This document shows positions 1 through 6,748 of a stretch of 13,959 nt of DNA, in pieces. Source of the stretch: CAIXTV01 sp964543995. GTDB taxonomy: Bacteria; Bacteroidota; Bacteroidia; Bacteroidales; CAIXTV01. The position numbers were made by a program, and so were the translations under genes. The stretch covers positions 1 through 13,959 of the forward strand of contig CAZJBB010000070.1 in the NCBI GenBank assembly GCA_964543995.1, read 5' to 3'. Every line of letters starts with the position of its first letter. Positions within the stretch are counted from its first letter, which is position 1. Under the pieces are notes generated by a model. That model saw only the letters and a list, made by a program, of their open reading frames with translations. It was not told the origin of the DNA and searched no databases.

Positions 1-46
1 AGATAGCTTCAGGTGACTGGAGTTCAGACGTGTGCTCTTCCGATCT
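1..46 (+). other. Illumina TruSeq P7-side adapter with index (non-genomic)
   Basis: Bases 13-46 match the 34-base TruSeq read-2 adapter: they begin GTGACTGGAGTT and end CTCTTCCGATCT. Before them, bases 1-4 (AGAT) fit the end of the P7 flow-cell sequence, and bases 5-12 (AGCTTCAG) sit exactly where the 8-base i7 index belongs. Their reverse complement, CTGAAGCT, is the i7 index I remember as D707. The genome therefore starts at base 47. This is an untrimmed library adapter kept at a contig end, not biology. Any reading frame through it, such as the plus-strand frame from base 13, is spurious. Confidence 0.98.
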
Positions 47-443
47 ATCGGTATAAATGTTGGTTGGTTTCTTGGGCAGCAGCTTTTGCGCAAGCCAAAG
101 AAACTCCTAAAATAGCATTGGCTCCAATTTTCGACTTATTTTCAGTCCCGTCTAAAGCAATCAGTTTATGGTCAATCTCCACCTGTTCGGTGACAAGATA
201 CCCTTTTAATTCATCGTTTAACACCGTGTTAACATTCTGAACCGCTTTTAGCACTCCTTTGCCAAGATACATTTTATTATCACCGTCACGAAGCTCCATG
301 GCTTCATGTACCCCGGTGGAAGCACCTGAAGGAACGGCTGCTCTGCCTAATATACCATTTTCTGTTACCACGTCCACTTCTATAGTGGGGTTTCCTCTAG
401 AATCGAGAATTTGTCTTGCGTAAACTTGTACTATTGAGCTCAT
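47..443 (-). CDS. eno: Enolase, N-terminal part only (cut by contig end)
   Basis: Enolase converts 2-phosphoglycerate to phosphoenolpyruvate in glycolysis, in the cytoplasm. The visible 132 residues are the N-terminal domain of the family: DSRGNPT at 14-20, the mobile active-site loop SGAST at 39-43, ELRDGD at 50-55, GKGV at 61-64, and GANAILGVSLA at 107-117. The family is usually about 430 residues, so some 300 are missing, including the catalytic barrel with its Glu and Lys catalytic residues and its metal ligands. The apparent stop after ...HLYR (bases 45-47) is false: its T is genomic and its AG comes from the adapter. The gene follows rplQ by 80 bases, beyond a terminator, so it probably has its own promoter (candidate at 472-479). 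The ATG at 443 gives the usual family start. Confidence 0.95.
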
Positions 444-463
444 TTTTGTAGTTTTAATGTATT

Positions 464-497
464 AAAAAAGGCAAAGTTATAAAACTTTGCCTTTTTT
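464..497 (-). terminator. Intrinsic terminator after rplQ (near-symmetric, could act both ways)
   Basis: A perfect inverted repeat pairs GGCAAAGTT (470-478) with AACTTTGCC (483-491) around a 4-base loop (479-482). It is extended by six A's at 464-469 facing T's at 492-497, so the stem can reach 15 bp. Read on the minus strand, the hairpin is followed by a run of six T's, which is the classic rho-independent layout. It lies about 26 bases past the rplQ stop and 20 bases before the eno start, so it should end the ribosomal transcript. It also has a T-run on the plus strand, although no plus-strand gene is visible that would use it. Confidence 0.9.
472..479 (-). promoter_or_regulatory. Candidate eno promoter -7 box inside the terminator
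   Basis: On the minus strand these bases read TAACTTTG, an exact match to the Bacteroidota sigma-A -7 consensus TAnnTTTG. A start site a few bases downstream would fall near 464-468 and leave a leader of about 20-25 bases before the eno ATG at 443, a sensible length. Against it, no TTG-type -33 element is visible around 496-503, and the box is formed by bases of the hairpin, so the match may be chance. The eno gene needs some promoter beyond the terminator, and this is the best candidate in the gap. Confidence 0.35.
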
Positions 498-523
498 TGT
501 TGGATATTGTAAGGTAAATATTT

Positions 524-1099
524 TTACTTTTCTTCTTCTGGATTAGCTTCAGTTTCTTCAACTATGGTTGCTTCTTCAATAGTATTTTTCACTTCAGCAA
601 CTTCTTCGTGATGCACCTCTTCGGTTTTCACCTCTGCTTTTGGTTCAGCAACGGCTGTACTTTCCTTTTTCTTTCCGGCGGCAGGTCTTCTTCTACGAGT
701 AGATTTGCCTTTCTTTTCGTCTTTAGCACCCAACATGAGTTCGTTGTAATCAACTAACTCAACAATGCACATTTCGGCATTATCGCCTAAACGTGAGTCG
801 GTGCGAAGAATACGGGTGTATCCGCCCGGACGTTCAGCCACTTTTAAAGAAACTTCCTTAAATAATTCAGTAACCGCTTCTTTGCTTTGTAAATAACTAA
901 AAACCGTTCTTCTTGAATGGGTAGTATCTTCTTTTGCTTTGGTTATCAAAGGCTCAACATATACTCTCAGCGATTTAGCTTTGGCTAAAGTAGTAGTGAT
1001 GCGTTTATGTAAAATCAATGAAGAAGCCATATTGGACAACATAGCCTTACGATGTGAATGGGTTCTTCCTAGATGATTAATTTTTTTACCGTGTCTCAT
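524..1099 (-). CDS. rplQ: 50S ribosomal protein L17 (bL17) with charged C-terminal tail
   Basis: L17 binds 23S rRNA on the solvent side of the large subunit near the tunnel exit. Residues 1 to about 120 are the conserved fold: MRHGKKINHLGR at the start, then the HRKAMLSNMASSL helix and RPGGYTRILRT with RLGDNAEMCIVEL near the end. The protein is 191 residues against about 127 in E. coli. The extra part first runs basic (KSTRRRRPAAGKKK, about 130-143), then switches to a tail rich in Glu, Ala and Val ending EEEK, which is probably disordered. Long L17 tails are usual in Bacteroidota. It is the last gene of the cluster, 6 bases after rpoA, and is followed by the terminator. Confidence 0.97.
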   Translation of the reverse strand: MRHGKKINHLGRTHSHRKAMLSNMASSLILHKRITTTLAKAKSLRVYVEPLITKAKEDTTHSRRTVFSYLQSKEAVTELFKEVSLKVAERPGGYTRILRTDSRLGDNAEMCIVELVDYNELMLGAKDEKKGKSTRRRRPAAGKKKESTAVAEPKAEVKTEEVHHEEVAEVKNTIEEATIVEETEANPEEEK

Positions 1100-1105
1100 A
1101 GCTTT

Positions 1106-2098
1106 TTATTCCTTATCTAATTTATACTTTAACACATTCATGCCGAATTCCAAGTTCTTTGCTTTCACTAAGTCTTCTAATTCGGTAAGCGATTTCTTAC
1201 CAAAATTGCGGAATTTCAACAAATCATTTTTATTATAGGCAACCAATTCGCCTAAAGTTTCTACATCAGCTGCTTTTAAGCAATTTAATGCTCTCACTGA
1301 TAGGTCAAGATCAACTAAACGCATTTTAAGCAATTGGCGAATATGAAGTGAGGATTCGTCCAATTCTTCAGAAATCAGTTTATCTTGTGACTCCAAGGTG
1401 ATTTTTTCGTCTGAAAATAACATCAAATGATGTATGATTATTTTTGCTGCTTCTTTTAATGCTTCTTTAGGATGTATAGAACCATCAGTAGTGATTTCAA
1501 GAATCAGTTTTTCATAGTCAGTCTTTTGCTCAACGCGGAAAGCATCGATGGAGTATTTTACATTTTTTATTGGAGTATGGATTGAATCTAAAGTGATGAC
1601 TCCAATGCCTTCATTCAAGGCTTTATTCTCTTCGGCAGGTACATATCCACGACCTTTGTCAATAGACAGTTCAATAGACAGTTTTACAGAAGGTTCGAGA
1701 TTACAAATTAAAAGATTGGTATTAATAACTTGGAAGTTATTCAAATATTTATTGATGTCTCCTGCTTTAAAAGAATCTTGTCCACTGATAGTAACGTGAA
1801 CTTTTTCGTTGTTCACACCATCAATTTGTTTTTTAAAACGTATTTGTTTGATATTTAATATGATATCAGTAACATCTTCCAATACGCCTTTGATAGCAGA
1901 AAATTCATGATCAACACCTTCAATTTTTATAGATGTAACAGCATAACCTTCCAGAGAAGAAAGAAGTACTCGTCTTAAAGTATTTCCAACAGTAATGCCA
2001 TATCCAGGTTCGAGAGGACGGAATTCAAATACACCTTTGAATTCATCAGCATCGAGCATGATGACTTTTTCTGGTTTTTGAAAAGCTAATATTGCCAT
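1106..2098 (-). CDS. rpoA: DNA-directed RNA polymerase subunit alpha
   Basis: The alpha subunit dimerises to start assembly of RNA polymerase and contacts promoter UP elements and activators. The 330 residues show both domains. The N-terminal domain (about 1-235) carries GYGITVGNTLRRVLLSSLEG at 32-51 and IKGVLEDVTDIILN at 69-82. After a linker, the C-terminal domain (about 250-325) carries LSVRALNCLK at 266-275 and NFGKKSLTELEDL at 298-310. R269, N272, G300 and K302 line up with the DNA-contacting residues of E. coli alpha (R265, N268, G296, K298), so UP-element binding is expected to be intact. It lies between rpsD and rplQ as in most bacteria. The ATG at 2098 gives a typical phylum N-terminus (MAILAFQKPE). 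Confidence 0.98.
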   Translation of the reverse strand: MAILAFQKPEKVIMLDADEFKGVFEFRPLEPGYGITVGNTLRRVLLSSLEGYAVTSIKIEGVDHEFSAIKGVLEDVTDIILNIKQIRFKKQIDGVNNEKVHVTISGQDSFKAGDINKYLNNFQVINTNLLICNLEPSVKLSIELSIDKGRGYVPAEENKALNEGIGVITLDSIHTPIKNVKYSIDAFRVEQKTDYEKLILEITTDGSIHPKEALKEAAKIIIHHLMLFSDEKITLESQDKLISEELDESSLHIRQLLKMRLVDLDLSVRALNCLKAADVETLGELVAYNKNDLLKFRNFGKKSLTELEDLVKAKNLEFGMNVLKYKLDKE

Positions 2099-2128
2099 TT
2101 ATTATGTATTTAAGGGTAAGTTTAATTA

Positions 2129-2734
2129 TTATTTTGAATACAATTCCACAATCAACTGTTCTTTTATGTTTTCAGGGATATTTTCTCTTTCAGGATAAGT
2201 TACAAATTTTCCCATTTTAGTGGCGTGATCCCACTCGAGCCAGTTGTATTGGTTTACTTTTCCGCTTAATGAATCTGTAATGACTTCCAGAGATTTAGAT
2301 TTCTCTCTAACCCCAACAGTATCACCCGGTTTTAATAAACAAGAAGGAACGTTCAATACTTTATTGTTTACAGTAATATGACAGTGAATTACCAATTGAC
2401 GAGCAGCGTTACGGGTAGGTGCAATACCTAAACGGAAAACAACATTATCTAAGCGTGATTCAATTAATTGTAACAATATTTGTCCGGTAATTCCTTTTTT
2501 AGAGGAAGCCATTTTAAAGGTATTTTTAAACTGACGCTCTAAAATGCCATAAGTATACTTGGCTTTTTGTTTTTCTTGTAATTGAATACCGTATTCAGAC
2601 TGTTTAGCTCTACGTTTGTTTGCACCATGTTGGCCAGGAGGATAATTTTTCTTTTCATAACTTTTATCCGGACCGTAAATAGGATCTTTAAATTTTCTTG
2701 CAATTTTGGTTTTGGGACCGATATATCTTGCCAT
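2129..2734 (-). CDS. rpsD: 30S ribosomal protein S4 (uS4), zinc-free form
   Basis: S4 is a primary 16S rRNA binder that starts assembly of the small-subunit body and helps control decoding accuracy. It is 201 residues, close to the usual 200-208. The start MARYIGPKTKIARKF and the PPGQHG motif (32-37) are characteristic. The S4 RNA-binding domain lies at about 92-153 (ESRLDNVVFRLG and RQLVIHCHITVN are visible). The N-terminal cysteine cluster that binds zinc in some S4 proteins is absent. In some bacteria S4 represses the alpha operon through a leader pseudoknot; I cannot identify such a structure before rpsM or rpsD here. The upstream gap is 36 bases of A/T-rich sequence without a Shine-Dalgarno motif. 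Confidence 0.98.
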   Translation of the reverse strand: MARYIGPKTKIARKFKDPIYGPDKSYEKKNYPPGQHGANKRRAKQSEYGIQLQEKQKAKYTYGILERQFKNTFKMASSKKGITGQILLQLIESRLDNVVFRLGIAPTRNAARQLVIHCHITVNNKVLNVPSCLLKPGDTVGVREKSKSLEVITDSLSGKVNQYNWLEWDHATKMGKFVTYPERENIPENIKEQLIVELYSK

Positions 2735-2770
2735 AATTTATTAATATATAATTGAGTGATTGAATGCGAA

Positions 2771-3160
2771 TTATACTCTTCTGCGTTTTGGTGGACGACA
2801 ACCGTTGTGTGGTAATGGCGTTACATCCATTATCTCCATAACTTCAATTCCACTTGCATGAATGGTTCTGATGGCTGATTCTCTACCTGAACCCGGTCCT
2901 TTTACGAATACTTTTACTTTACGAAGACCCATGTCGTAGGCTACCTTTGAACAATCAGTGGCTGCAGTTTGTGCTGCGTAAGGGGTGTTCTTTTTTGAAC
3001 CTCTGAAACCCATTTTTCCGGCTGATGACCATGAAATTACCTGTCCTGAATTGTTAGTTAATGAAACAATAATATTGTTGAAAGAAGCGAAAATAAACGC
3101 CTTTCCGATTGCTTCAACTTTAACAACCTTCTTTTTTGTGCTTTTAGCAGTTTTTGCCAT
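2771..3160 (-). CDS. rpsK: 30S ribosomal protein S11 (uS11)
   Basis: S11 forms part of the small-subunit platform beside the mRNA exit path. The 129 residues have a Lys-rich N-terminal tail (KTAKSTKKKVVK), the core ASFNNIIVSLT (25-35), GFRGSKKNTPYAAQ (51-64), VKGPGSGRESAIRT (86-99), and the very conserved end VTPLPHNGCRPPKRRRV. The Asn of the HNG motif is residue 119, the position known to become iso-aspartate in E. coli S11. The gene sits between rpsM and rpsD with gaps of 33 and 36 bases. The start is the only ATG that fits. No Shine-Dalgarno motif is visible upstream. Confidence 0.98.
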   Translation of the reverse strand: MAKTAKSTKKKVVKVEAIGKAFIFASFNNIIVSLTNNSGQVISWSSAGKMGFRGSKKNTPYAAQTAATDCSKVAYDMGLRKVKVFVKGPGSGRESAIRTIHASGIEVMEIMDVTPLPHNGCRPPKRRRV

Positions 3161-3193
3161 GATACTATTTTAAACGTTGATTGATTTCAATTT

Positions 3194-3574
3194 TTAACCT
3201 TTAGTTGCTTTTTTCTTATTGGCAACTGTCTTTTTCTTTCCTTTACGAGTACGTGCATTGTTTTTTGTGCTTTGTCCTCTAACAGGTAAACCTAAACGAT
3301 GTCTGATTCCACGATAGCTACCAATATCCATTAATCGTTTAATATTCATTTGAACTTCTGAACGAAGAGCGCCTTCAACTTTATAATTATCATTGATGAT
3401 ATTACGAATAGCCGTTTGCTCTTCATCATTCCAGTCCTGTACTTTTTTATTCAAGTCGATTCCGGCTTCATTTAATATTTTTTGAGCGGTGCTTCTGGCA
3501 ATGCCATAAATGTATGTCAGGCCTATTTCTCCTCTTTTGTTCTTGGGTAAATCAATACCAGCAATTCTTGCCAT
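3194..3574 (-). CDS. rpsM: 30S ribosomal protein S13 (uS13)
   Basis: S13 sits in the 30S head, contacts the P-site tRNA through its C-terminal tail, and bridges to L5 of the large subunit. The 126 residues begin MARIAGIDLPKNKRGEIGLT, continue with YIYGIARSTAQKIL (helix-two-turn-helix region, about 15-60), and reach SYRGIRHRLGLPVRGQ (86-101). The tail is basic (ARTRKGKKKT, then ANKKKATKG). Residue 102 is Ser (codon AGC at 3271-3269), where E. coli and many bacteria have Arg (RGQRT). I recall RGQST in other Bacteroidota, so I take this as a lineage trait. It follows rpmJ by 28 bases. Confidence 0.98.
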   Translation of the reverse strand: MARIAGIDLPKNKRGEIGLTYIYGIARSTAQKILNEAGIDLNKKVQDWNDEEQTAIRNIINDNYKVEGALRSEVQMNIKRLMDIGSYRGIRHRLGLPVRGQSTKNNARTRKGKKKTVANKKKATKG

Positions 3575-3602
3575 AATGTATTCAGTTTATTTGAATTATT
3601 AT

Positions 3603-3719
3603 TTATCCTTGTCTTTGTTTATATTTTGGGTTCTTTTTGTTGATTACAAAAAGTTTTCCTTTGCGACGAACTATTTTACAGTCGGCTGTTCTTTTTTTGA
3701 TTGATGTTCTTACTTTCAT
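3603..3719 (-). CDS. rpmJ: 50S ribosomal protein L36 (bL36), cysteine-poor form
   Basis: This short gene encodes 38 residues, beginning MKVRTSIKKRTADCKIV and ending NPKYKQRQG, which is the full length of L36. L36 is the smallest large-subunit protein and ties together 23S rRNA helices near L6 and L16. Zinc-binding L36 has a C-C-C-H set of ligands; only one Cys (C14) remains here, with Thr, Asn and Tyr at the other three positions, so this is the zinc-independent type. It lies between infA (8 bases upstream) and rpsM (28 bases downstream), its standard place. The length, the conserved ends and the ATG at 3719 leave little doubt. Confidence 0.97.
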   Translation of the reverse strand: MKVRTSIKKRTADCKIVRRKGKLFVINKKNPKYKQRQG

Positions 3720-3727
3720 TTTTCTAA

Positions 3728-3946
3728 TTATTTATATCTGAACGTAATTCTTCCTTTTGTTAAATCATATGGTGACATTTCAAGCTGAACTTTGTCTCCA
3801 GGTAAGATTTTTATGTAATGCATTCTCATTTTCCCTGAAATGTGAGCAATAATTACATGCCCATTTTCCAGTTCCACTCGAAACATTGCATTCCCCAGTG
3901 ATTCTATCACGGTGCCGTCTTGCTGGATGGATGCTTGTTTTGCCAT
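3728..3946 (-). CDS. infA: Translation initiation factor IF-1
   Basis: IF-1 binds the 30S A site during initiation and supports IF-2 and IF-3. The 72 residues are exactly the family size and form one S1-type OB fold. MAKQASIQQDGTVIESLGNA, then MFRVELENGHVIIAHISGKMR and the basic end KGRITFRYK match the family along the whole length. It sits between map (18 bases upstream) and rpmJ (8 bases downstream), the usual order. There is no dedicated promoter in the short gap, so it is probably made from the super-operon transcript. Confidence 0.98.
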   Translation of the reverse strand: MAKQASIQQDGTVIESLGNAMFRVELENGHVIIAHISGKMRMHYIKILPGDKVQLEMSPYDLTKGRITFRYK

Positions 3947-3964
3947 TATTTTTAATATTCCTTT

Positions 3965-4726
3965 TTAATTTTCAATAAATTCAAATGTCGATAAAATTTC
4001 TGCTTGCTCGTTTGTGATTGCAATTTGATGTTCAAAATGCGCTGAGGGTAATTTATCAGAAGTACTCACTGTCCATCCATCATTGCTTTGAATCACATTC
4101 CTTTTACCTAAGTTGATCATAGGTTCAATACATATTACCATCCCTTCAGTAAGTTTTGTGCCACTCCCTCTTTTCCCATAATTGGGAACTTCAGGTCTCT
4201 CATGCAATTGTCTTCCGATACCATGTCCCACCAACTCTCTTACCACAGAAAAACCATGCTTTTCAACATAATCCTGTATGGTGCTTCCAATGTCTCCAAC
4301 CCTTCTCCCTGATTTTGCAGCTTCAATACCCTTGTATAAGGATTCCTTAGTGACTTTCAGCAATTGAAGTATCTCAGGTTTTACATTCCCAACTGCGAAT
4401 GTATATGCCGAATCTCCAACCCATCCGTTTTTTATTACTCCACAATCCACGGATACCACATCTCCGTCTTTTATCACATAATTACCCGGTATTCCATGAA
4501 CCACTTGTTCATTAATTGAAATACACAAAGTTGCAGGGTAGCCATTGTATCCCAAGAATGCAGGTTCTGCATGTTGAGAACGAATGTAATCTTCAGCAAT
4601 TTTGTCGAGCTCTATGGTCTTAATTCCGGGTTTGATGTGTTTTGCAACTTCACCAAGCGTTTTACCAACAAGCAAAGAACTTTCTTTTATTAACTTTATC
4701 TCCTCTTTAGTTTTAAGTACTATCAT
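3965..4726 (-). CDS. map: Methionine aminopeptidase, type I
   Basis: This metalloprotease removes the initiator methionine from nascent proteins when the second residue is small, and works at the ribosomal tunnel exit. All five metal ligands of the pita-bread fold can be placed: D94 (VSVDCG), D105 (GWVGDS), H168 (LVGHGIGR), E201 (ICIEPMI) and E232 (HFEHQIA). The substrate-site histidines H77 (VVHGIP) and H175 (QLHERP) are present too. At 253 residues and without an N-terminal zinc finger or the type II insert, it is a plain type I enzyme. It starts 6 bases after secY. Placement among ribosomal genes is common and ties N-terminal processing to translation capacity. Confidence 0.98.
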   Translation of the reverse strand: MIVLKTKEEIKLIKESSLLVGKTLGEVAKHIKPGIKTIELDKIAEDYIRSQHAEPAFLGYNGYPATLCISINEQVVHGIPGNYVIKDGDVVSVDCGVIKNGWVGDSAYTFAVGNVKPEILQLLKVTKESLYKGIEAAKSGRRVGDIGSTIQDYVEKHGFSVVRELVGHGIGRQLHERPEVPNYGKRGSGTKLTEGMVICIEPMINLGKRNVIQSNDGWTVSTSDKLPSAHFEHQIAITNEQAEILSTFEFIEN

Positions 4727-4732
4727 CCGATA

Positions 4733-6088
4733 CTACATACCTTGAGTTCTACCTTTTATACGTCCCGATTTGGTTAAACCATCGTAATGACGCATCAGCA
4801 AATGACTTTCAACTTGTTGTAGCGTATCGAGTACAACACCAACAAGAATTAAAAGGGATGTGCCTCCGTAGAACTGGGCAAACTGCGTATTAACCCCCAT
4901 GAGCCTAACCAGAGCAGGCAAAATAGCCACGAAAGCTAAAAATAATGACCCCGGTAAGGTAATCCTTGACATTACGGCATCCAAAAATTCAGCAGTTTTT
5001 TTCCCGGGTTTTATCCCTGGAATAAATCCACCGTTTTTCTTCATGTCCTCAGCCATTTGATTCGGATTAATGGTAATAGCAGTATAAAAATAAGTGAAAA
5101 TAACAATCAGTGCAGCAAAAGTAAAATTATACCAAAACCCATTAAAGTTAGAGAAAGTTGCAGCAAAACCACTTAAAGTCTCTGATTGTGCAAATCCAAC
5201 TAAGGTAATAGGTAAAAACATAATCGCTTGAGCAAATATGATAGGCATTACACCTGCAGCATTCACTTTTAAAGGAATGTACTGTCTAACACCACCATAT
5301 TGTTTGTTTCCCACAATACGTTTTGCATATTGTACAGGAATCTTTCGTGTTCCTTGAACCAGCAAAATACTGATTACTACAACGAACACCAAGAAAATAA
5401 TTTCTAACAAGAAAACAACCAATCCACCACCTTGCTCTTCCATGCGGGAAACAAATTCACCGACCAAAGCAAAAGGCAGACGGGCAATAATTCCAACCAT
5501 GATTAATAATGAAATACCGTTTCCAATCCCTTTATCCGTAATTCTTTCTCCCATCCACATGATAAACATGGAACCGGCAGTAAGAATTAACACTGAACAG
5601 ATTCCGAAAAAGGAGAATATAGAGTGCGTGGCATCAGCAGAAAAAGGATATACAGCCGTTGCAGGCAACTGGCTCAATAAGTTAGCAATATAACTGGGGG
5701 ATTGAAATAACAAAATGATCACGGTTAAGTAACGTGTCATTTGGTTTAATTTCTTTCTTCCACTTTCTCCTTCTTTTTGAAGCTTTTGGAAATATGGAAT
5801 AGCCATACCCAACAACTGAACCACAATAGAAGCAGAAATATACGGCATAATTCCAAGAGCAAAAATGGAAGCATTTGAAAATGCACCGCCGGAGAACATA
5901 TTTAGCAACCCAAGTAAACCGTCTTTGGTTTGAGATTTAAATGCGCCCAACATCTGAGGGTCAACACCGGGTAAAACTACGTATGAACCCACCCGATATA
6001 ATAAAACAATTAACAAGGTATAAAGGATTCTCCTTTTGAGTTCCTCAATTTTATTAATGTTACGGAGAGTTTGTATCAATCTTTTCAT
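4733..6088 (-). CDS. secY: Protein translocase subunit SecY
   Basis: SecY is the channel of the SecYEG translocon in the inner membrane and accepts proteins from SecA or from the ribosome. The 451 residues show ten hydrophobic segments, roughly 20-40, 72-97, 117-138, 155-178, 187-207, 222-245, 274-298, 318-341, 372-396 and 406-425. The plug region before and within the second segment reads GLLGLLNMFSGGAFSN (57-72). The cytosolic C5 loop has RKIPVQYAKR (248-257), and the C6 loop has GFIPGIKPGKKT (354-365); these bind SecA or ribosome. It lies between rplO and map with gaps of 8 and 6 bases. It is one of only two genes here ending in TAG. Confidence 0.98.
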   Translation of the reverse strand: MKRLIQTLRNINKIEELKRRILYTLLIVLLYRVGSYVVLPGVDPQMLGAFKSQTKDGLLGLLNMFSGGAFSNASIFALGIMPYISASIVVQLLGMAIPYFQKLQKEGESGRKKLNQMTRYLTVIILLFQSPSYIANLLSQLPATAVYPFSADATHSIFSFFGICSVLILTAGSMFIMWMGERITDKGIGNGISLLIMVGIIARLPFALVGEFVSRMEEQGGGLVVFLLEIIFLVFVVVISILLVQGTRKIPVQYAKRIVGNKQYGGVRQYIPLKVNAAGVMPIIFAQAIMFLPITLVGFAQSETLSGFAATFSNFNGFWYNFTFAALIVIFTYFYTAITINPNQMAEDMKKNGGFIPGIKPGKKTAEFLDAVMSRITLPGSLFLAFVAILPALVRLMGVNTQFAQFYGGTSLLILVGVVLDTLQQVESHLLMRHYDGLTKSGRIKGRTQGM

Positions 6089-6096
6089 GCAGCAAA

Positions 6097-6543
6097 TTAA
6101 ATTATAGTTGCAGTACCACCTAAGTTTTCAATAGCTTGTCTTGCTTTTTCAGAAAAAGCATGCGCTTTCACTTCCAATTTAACTTTTAACTCACCACGAC
6201 CTAAGATTTTCACTAAGTCTTTTTTAGAAGAAAGACCATTCTTGTATAAAATCTCGGTATCAATTACGGTGATATGTTTGTCTTCAGCAAGTTTTTGAAG
6301 GGTGTCGAGGTTTAATCCGTGATATTCAACGCGATTAAAATTGGTAAATCCAAATTTAGGAACGCGTCTATATAAAGGCATTTGTCCGCCTTCGAATCCA
6401 AATTTACGGCTATAACCTGACCTTGATTTGGCACCATTGTATCCTCTTGTGGAAGTTCCGCCTTTTCCTGAGCCTTGGCCTCTACCAACACGTTTGCTTT
6501 TCTTTACTGAACCACGAGCGGGTTTTAAATTACTTAAATCCAT
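6097..6543 (-). CDS. rplO: 50S ribosomal protein L15 (uL15)
   Basis: L15 is a late-assembly large-subunit protein whose long N-terminal arm reaches into 23S rRNA. The 148 residues match the usual 145-150. The start MDLSNLKPARGSVKKSKRVG leads into the Gly-rich arm (RGQGSGKGGTSTRGYNGAKS), then GFEGGQMPLYRRVPKFGF at about 49-66. The globular C-terminal half ends with the typical VKAHAFSEKARQAIENLGG. The gene precedes secY, as in most spc operons, 8 bases away. Confidence 0.98.
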   Translation of the reverse strand: MDLSNLKPARGSVKKSKRVGRGQGSGKGGTSTRGYNGAKSRSGYSRKFGFEGGQMPLYRRVPKFGFTNFNRVEYHGLNLDTLQKLAEDKHITVIDTEILYKNGLSSKKDLVKILGRGELKVKLEVKAHAFSEKARQAIENLGGTATII

Positions 6544-6557
6544 AGTTTCTTTCTGTA

Positions 6558-6737
6558 TTATATTTCTTCAACCAATAATAAGTGTTCTACTTTTTTCACC
6601 ATACCCATAATTTGAGGGGTAGCTATTTTTTCAACTGCATTGTGCATTTTTTTAATTCCGAGAGCAGCAACGGTACGTTTTTGTCTTTCGGGACAATGTA
6701 TTACGCTTCTTACGAGTGTTATTTTTATCTTTTTCAT
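6558..6737 (-). CDS. rpmD: 50S ribosomal protein L30 (uL30)
   Basis: L30 is a small 23S/5S-region protein of the large subunit, absent from some bacterial groups but present here. It has 59 residues: MKKIKITLVRS at the start, IHCPERQKRTVAALGIKKM in the middle (14-32), and the family ending VKKVEHLLLVEEI. I chose the ATG at 6737; an in-frame TTG one codon upstream (6740) would add one residue and is less likely. It lies between rpsE (11 bases upstream) and rplO (14 bases downstream). Confidence 0.96.
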   Translation of the reverse strand: MKKIKITLVRSVIHCPERQKRTVAALGIKKMHNAVEKIATPQIMGMVKKVEHLLLVEEI

Positions 6738-6748
6738 CAATACTTGAT

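Noticed and set aside
13..240. Plus-strand open frame of 75 codons at the left edge
   Set aside because: Its first codons are the Illumina adapter, and the rest is antisense to enolase.
3269..3271. Ser at S13 residue 102 where many bacteria have Arg
   Set aside because: I recall RGQST in other Bacteroidota, so it is probably a lineage trait and not an error or a special adaptation.
6346..6353. TAAATTTG match to the -7 consensus on the minus strand inside rplO
   Set aside because: There is no partner -33 element at the right spacing, and such A/T-rich matches are expected by chance inside coding sequence.
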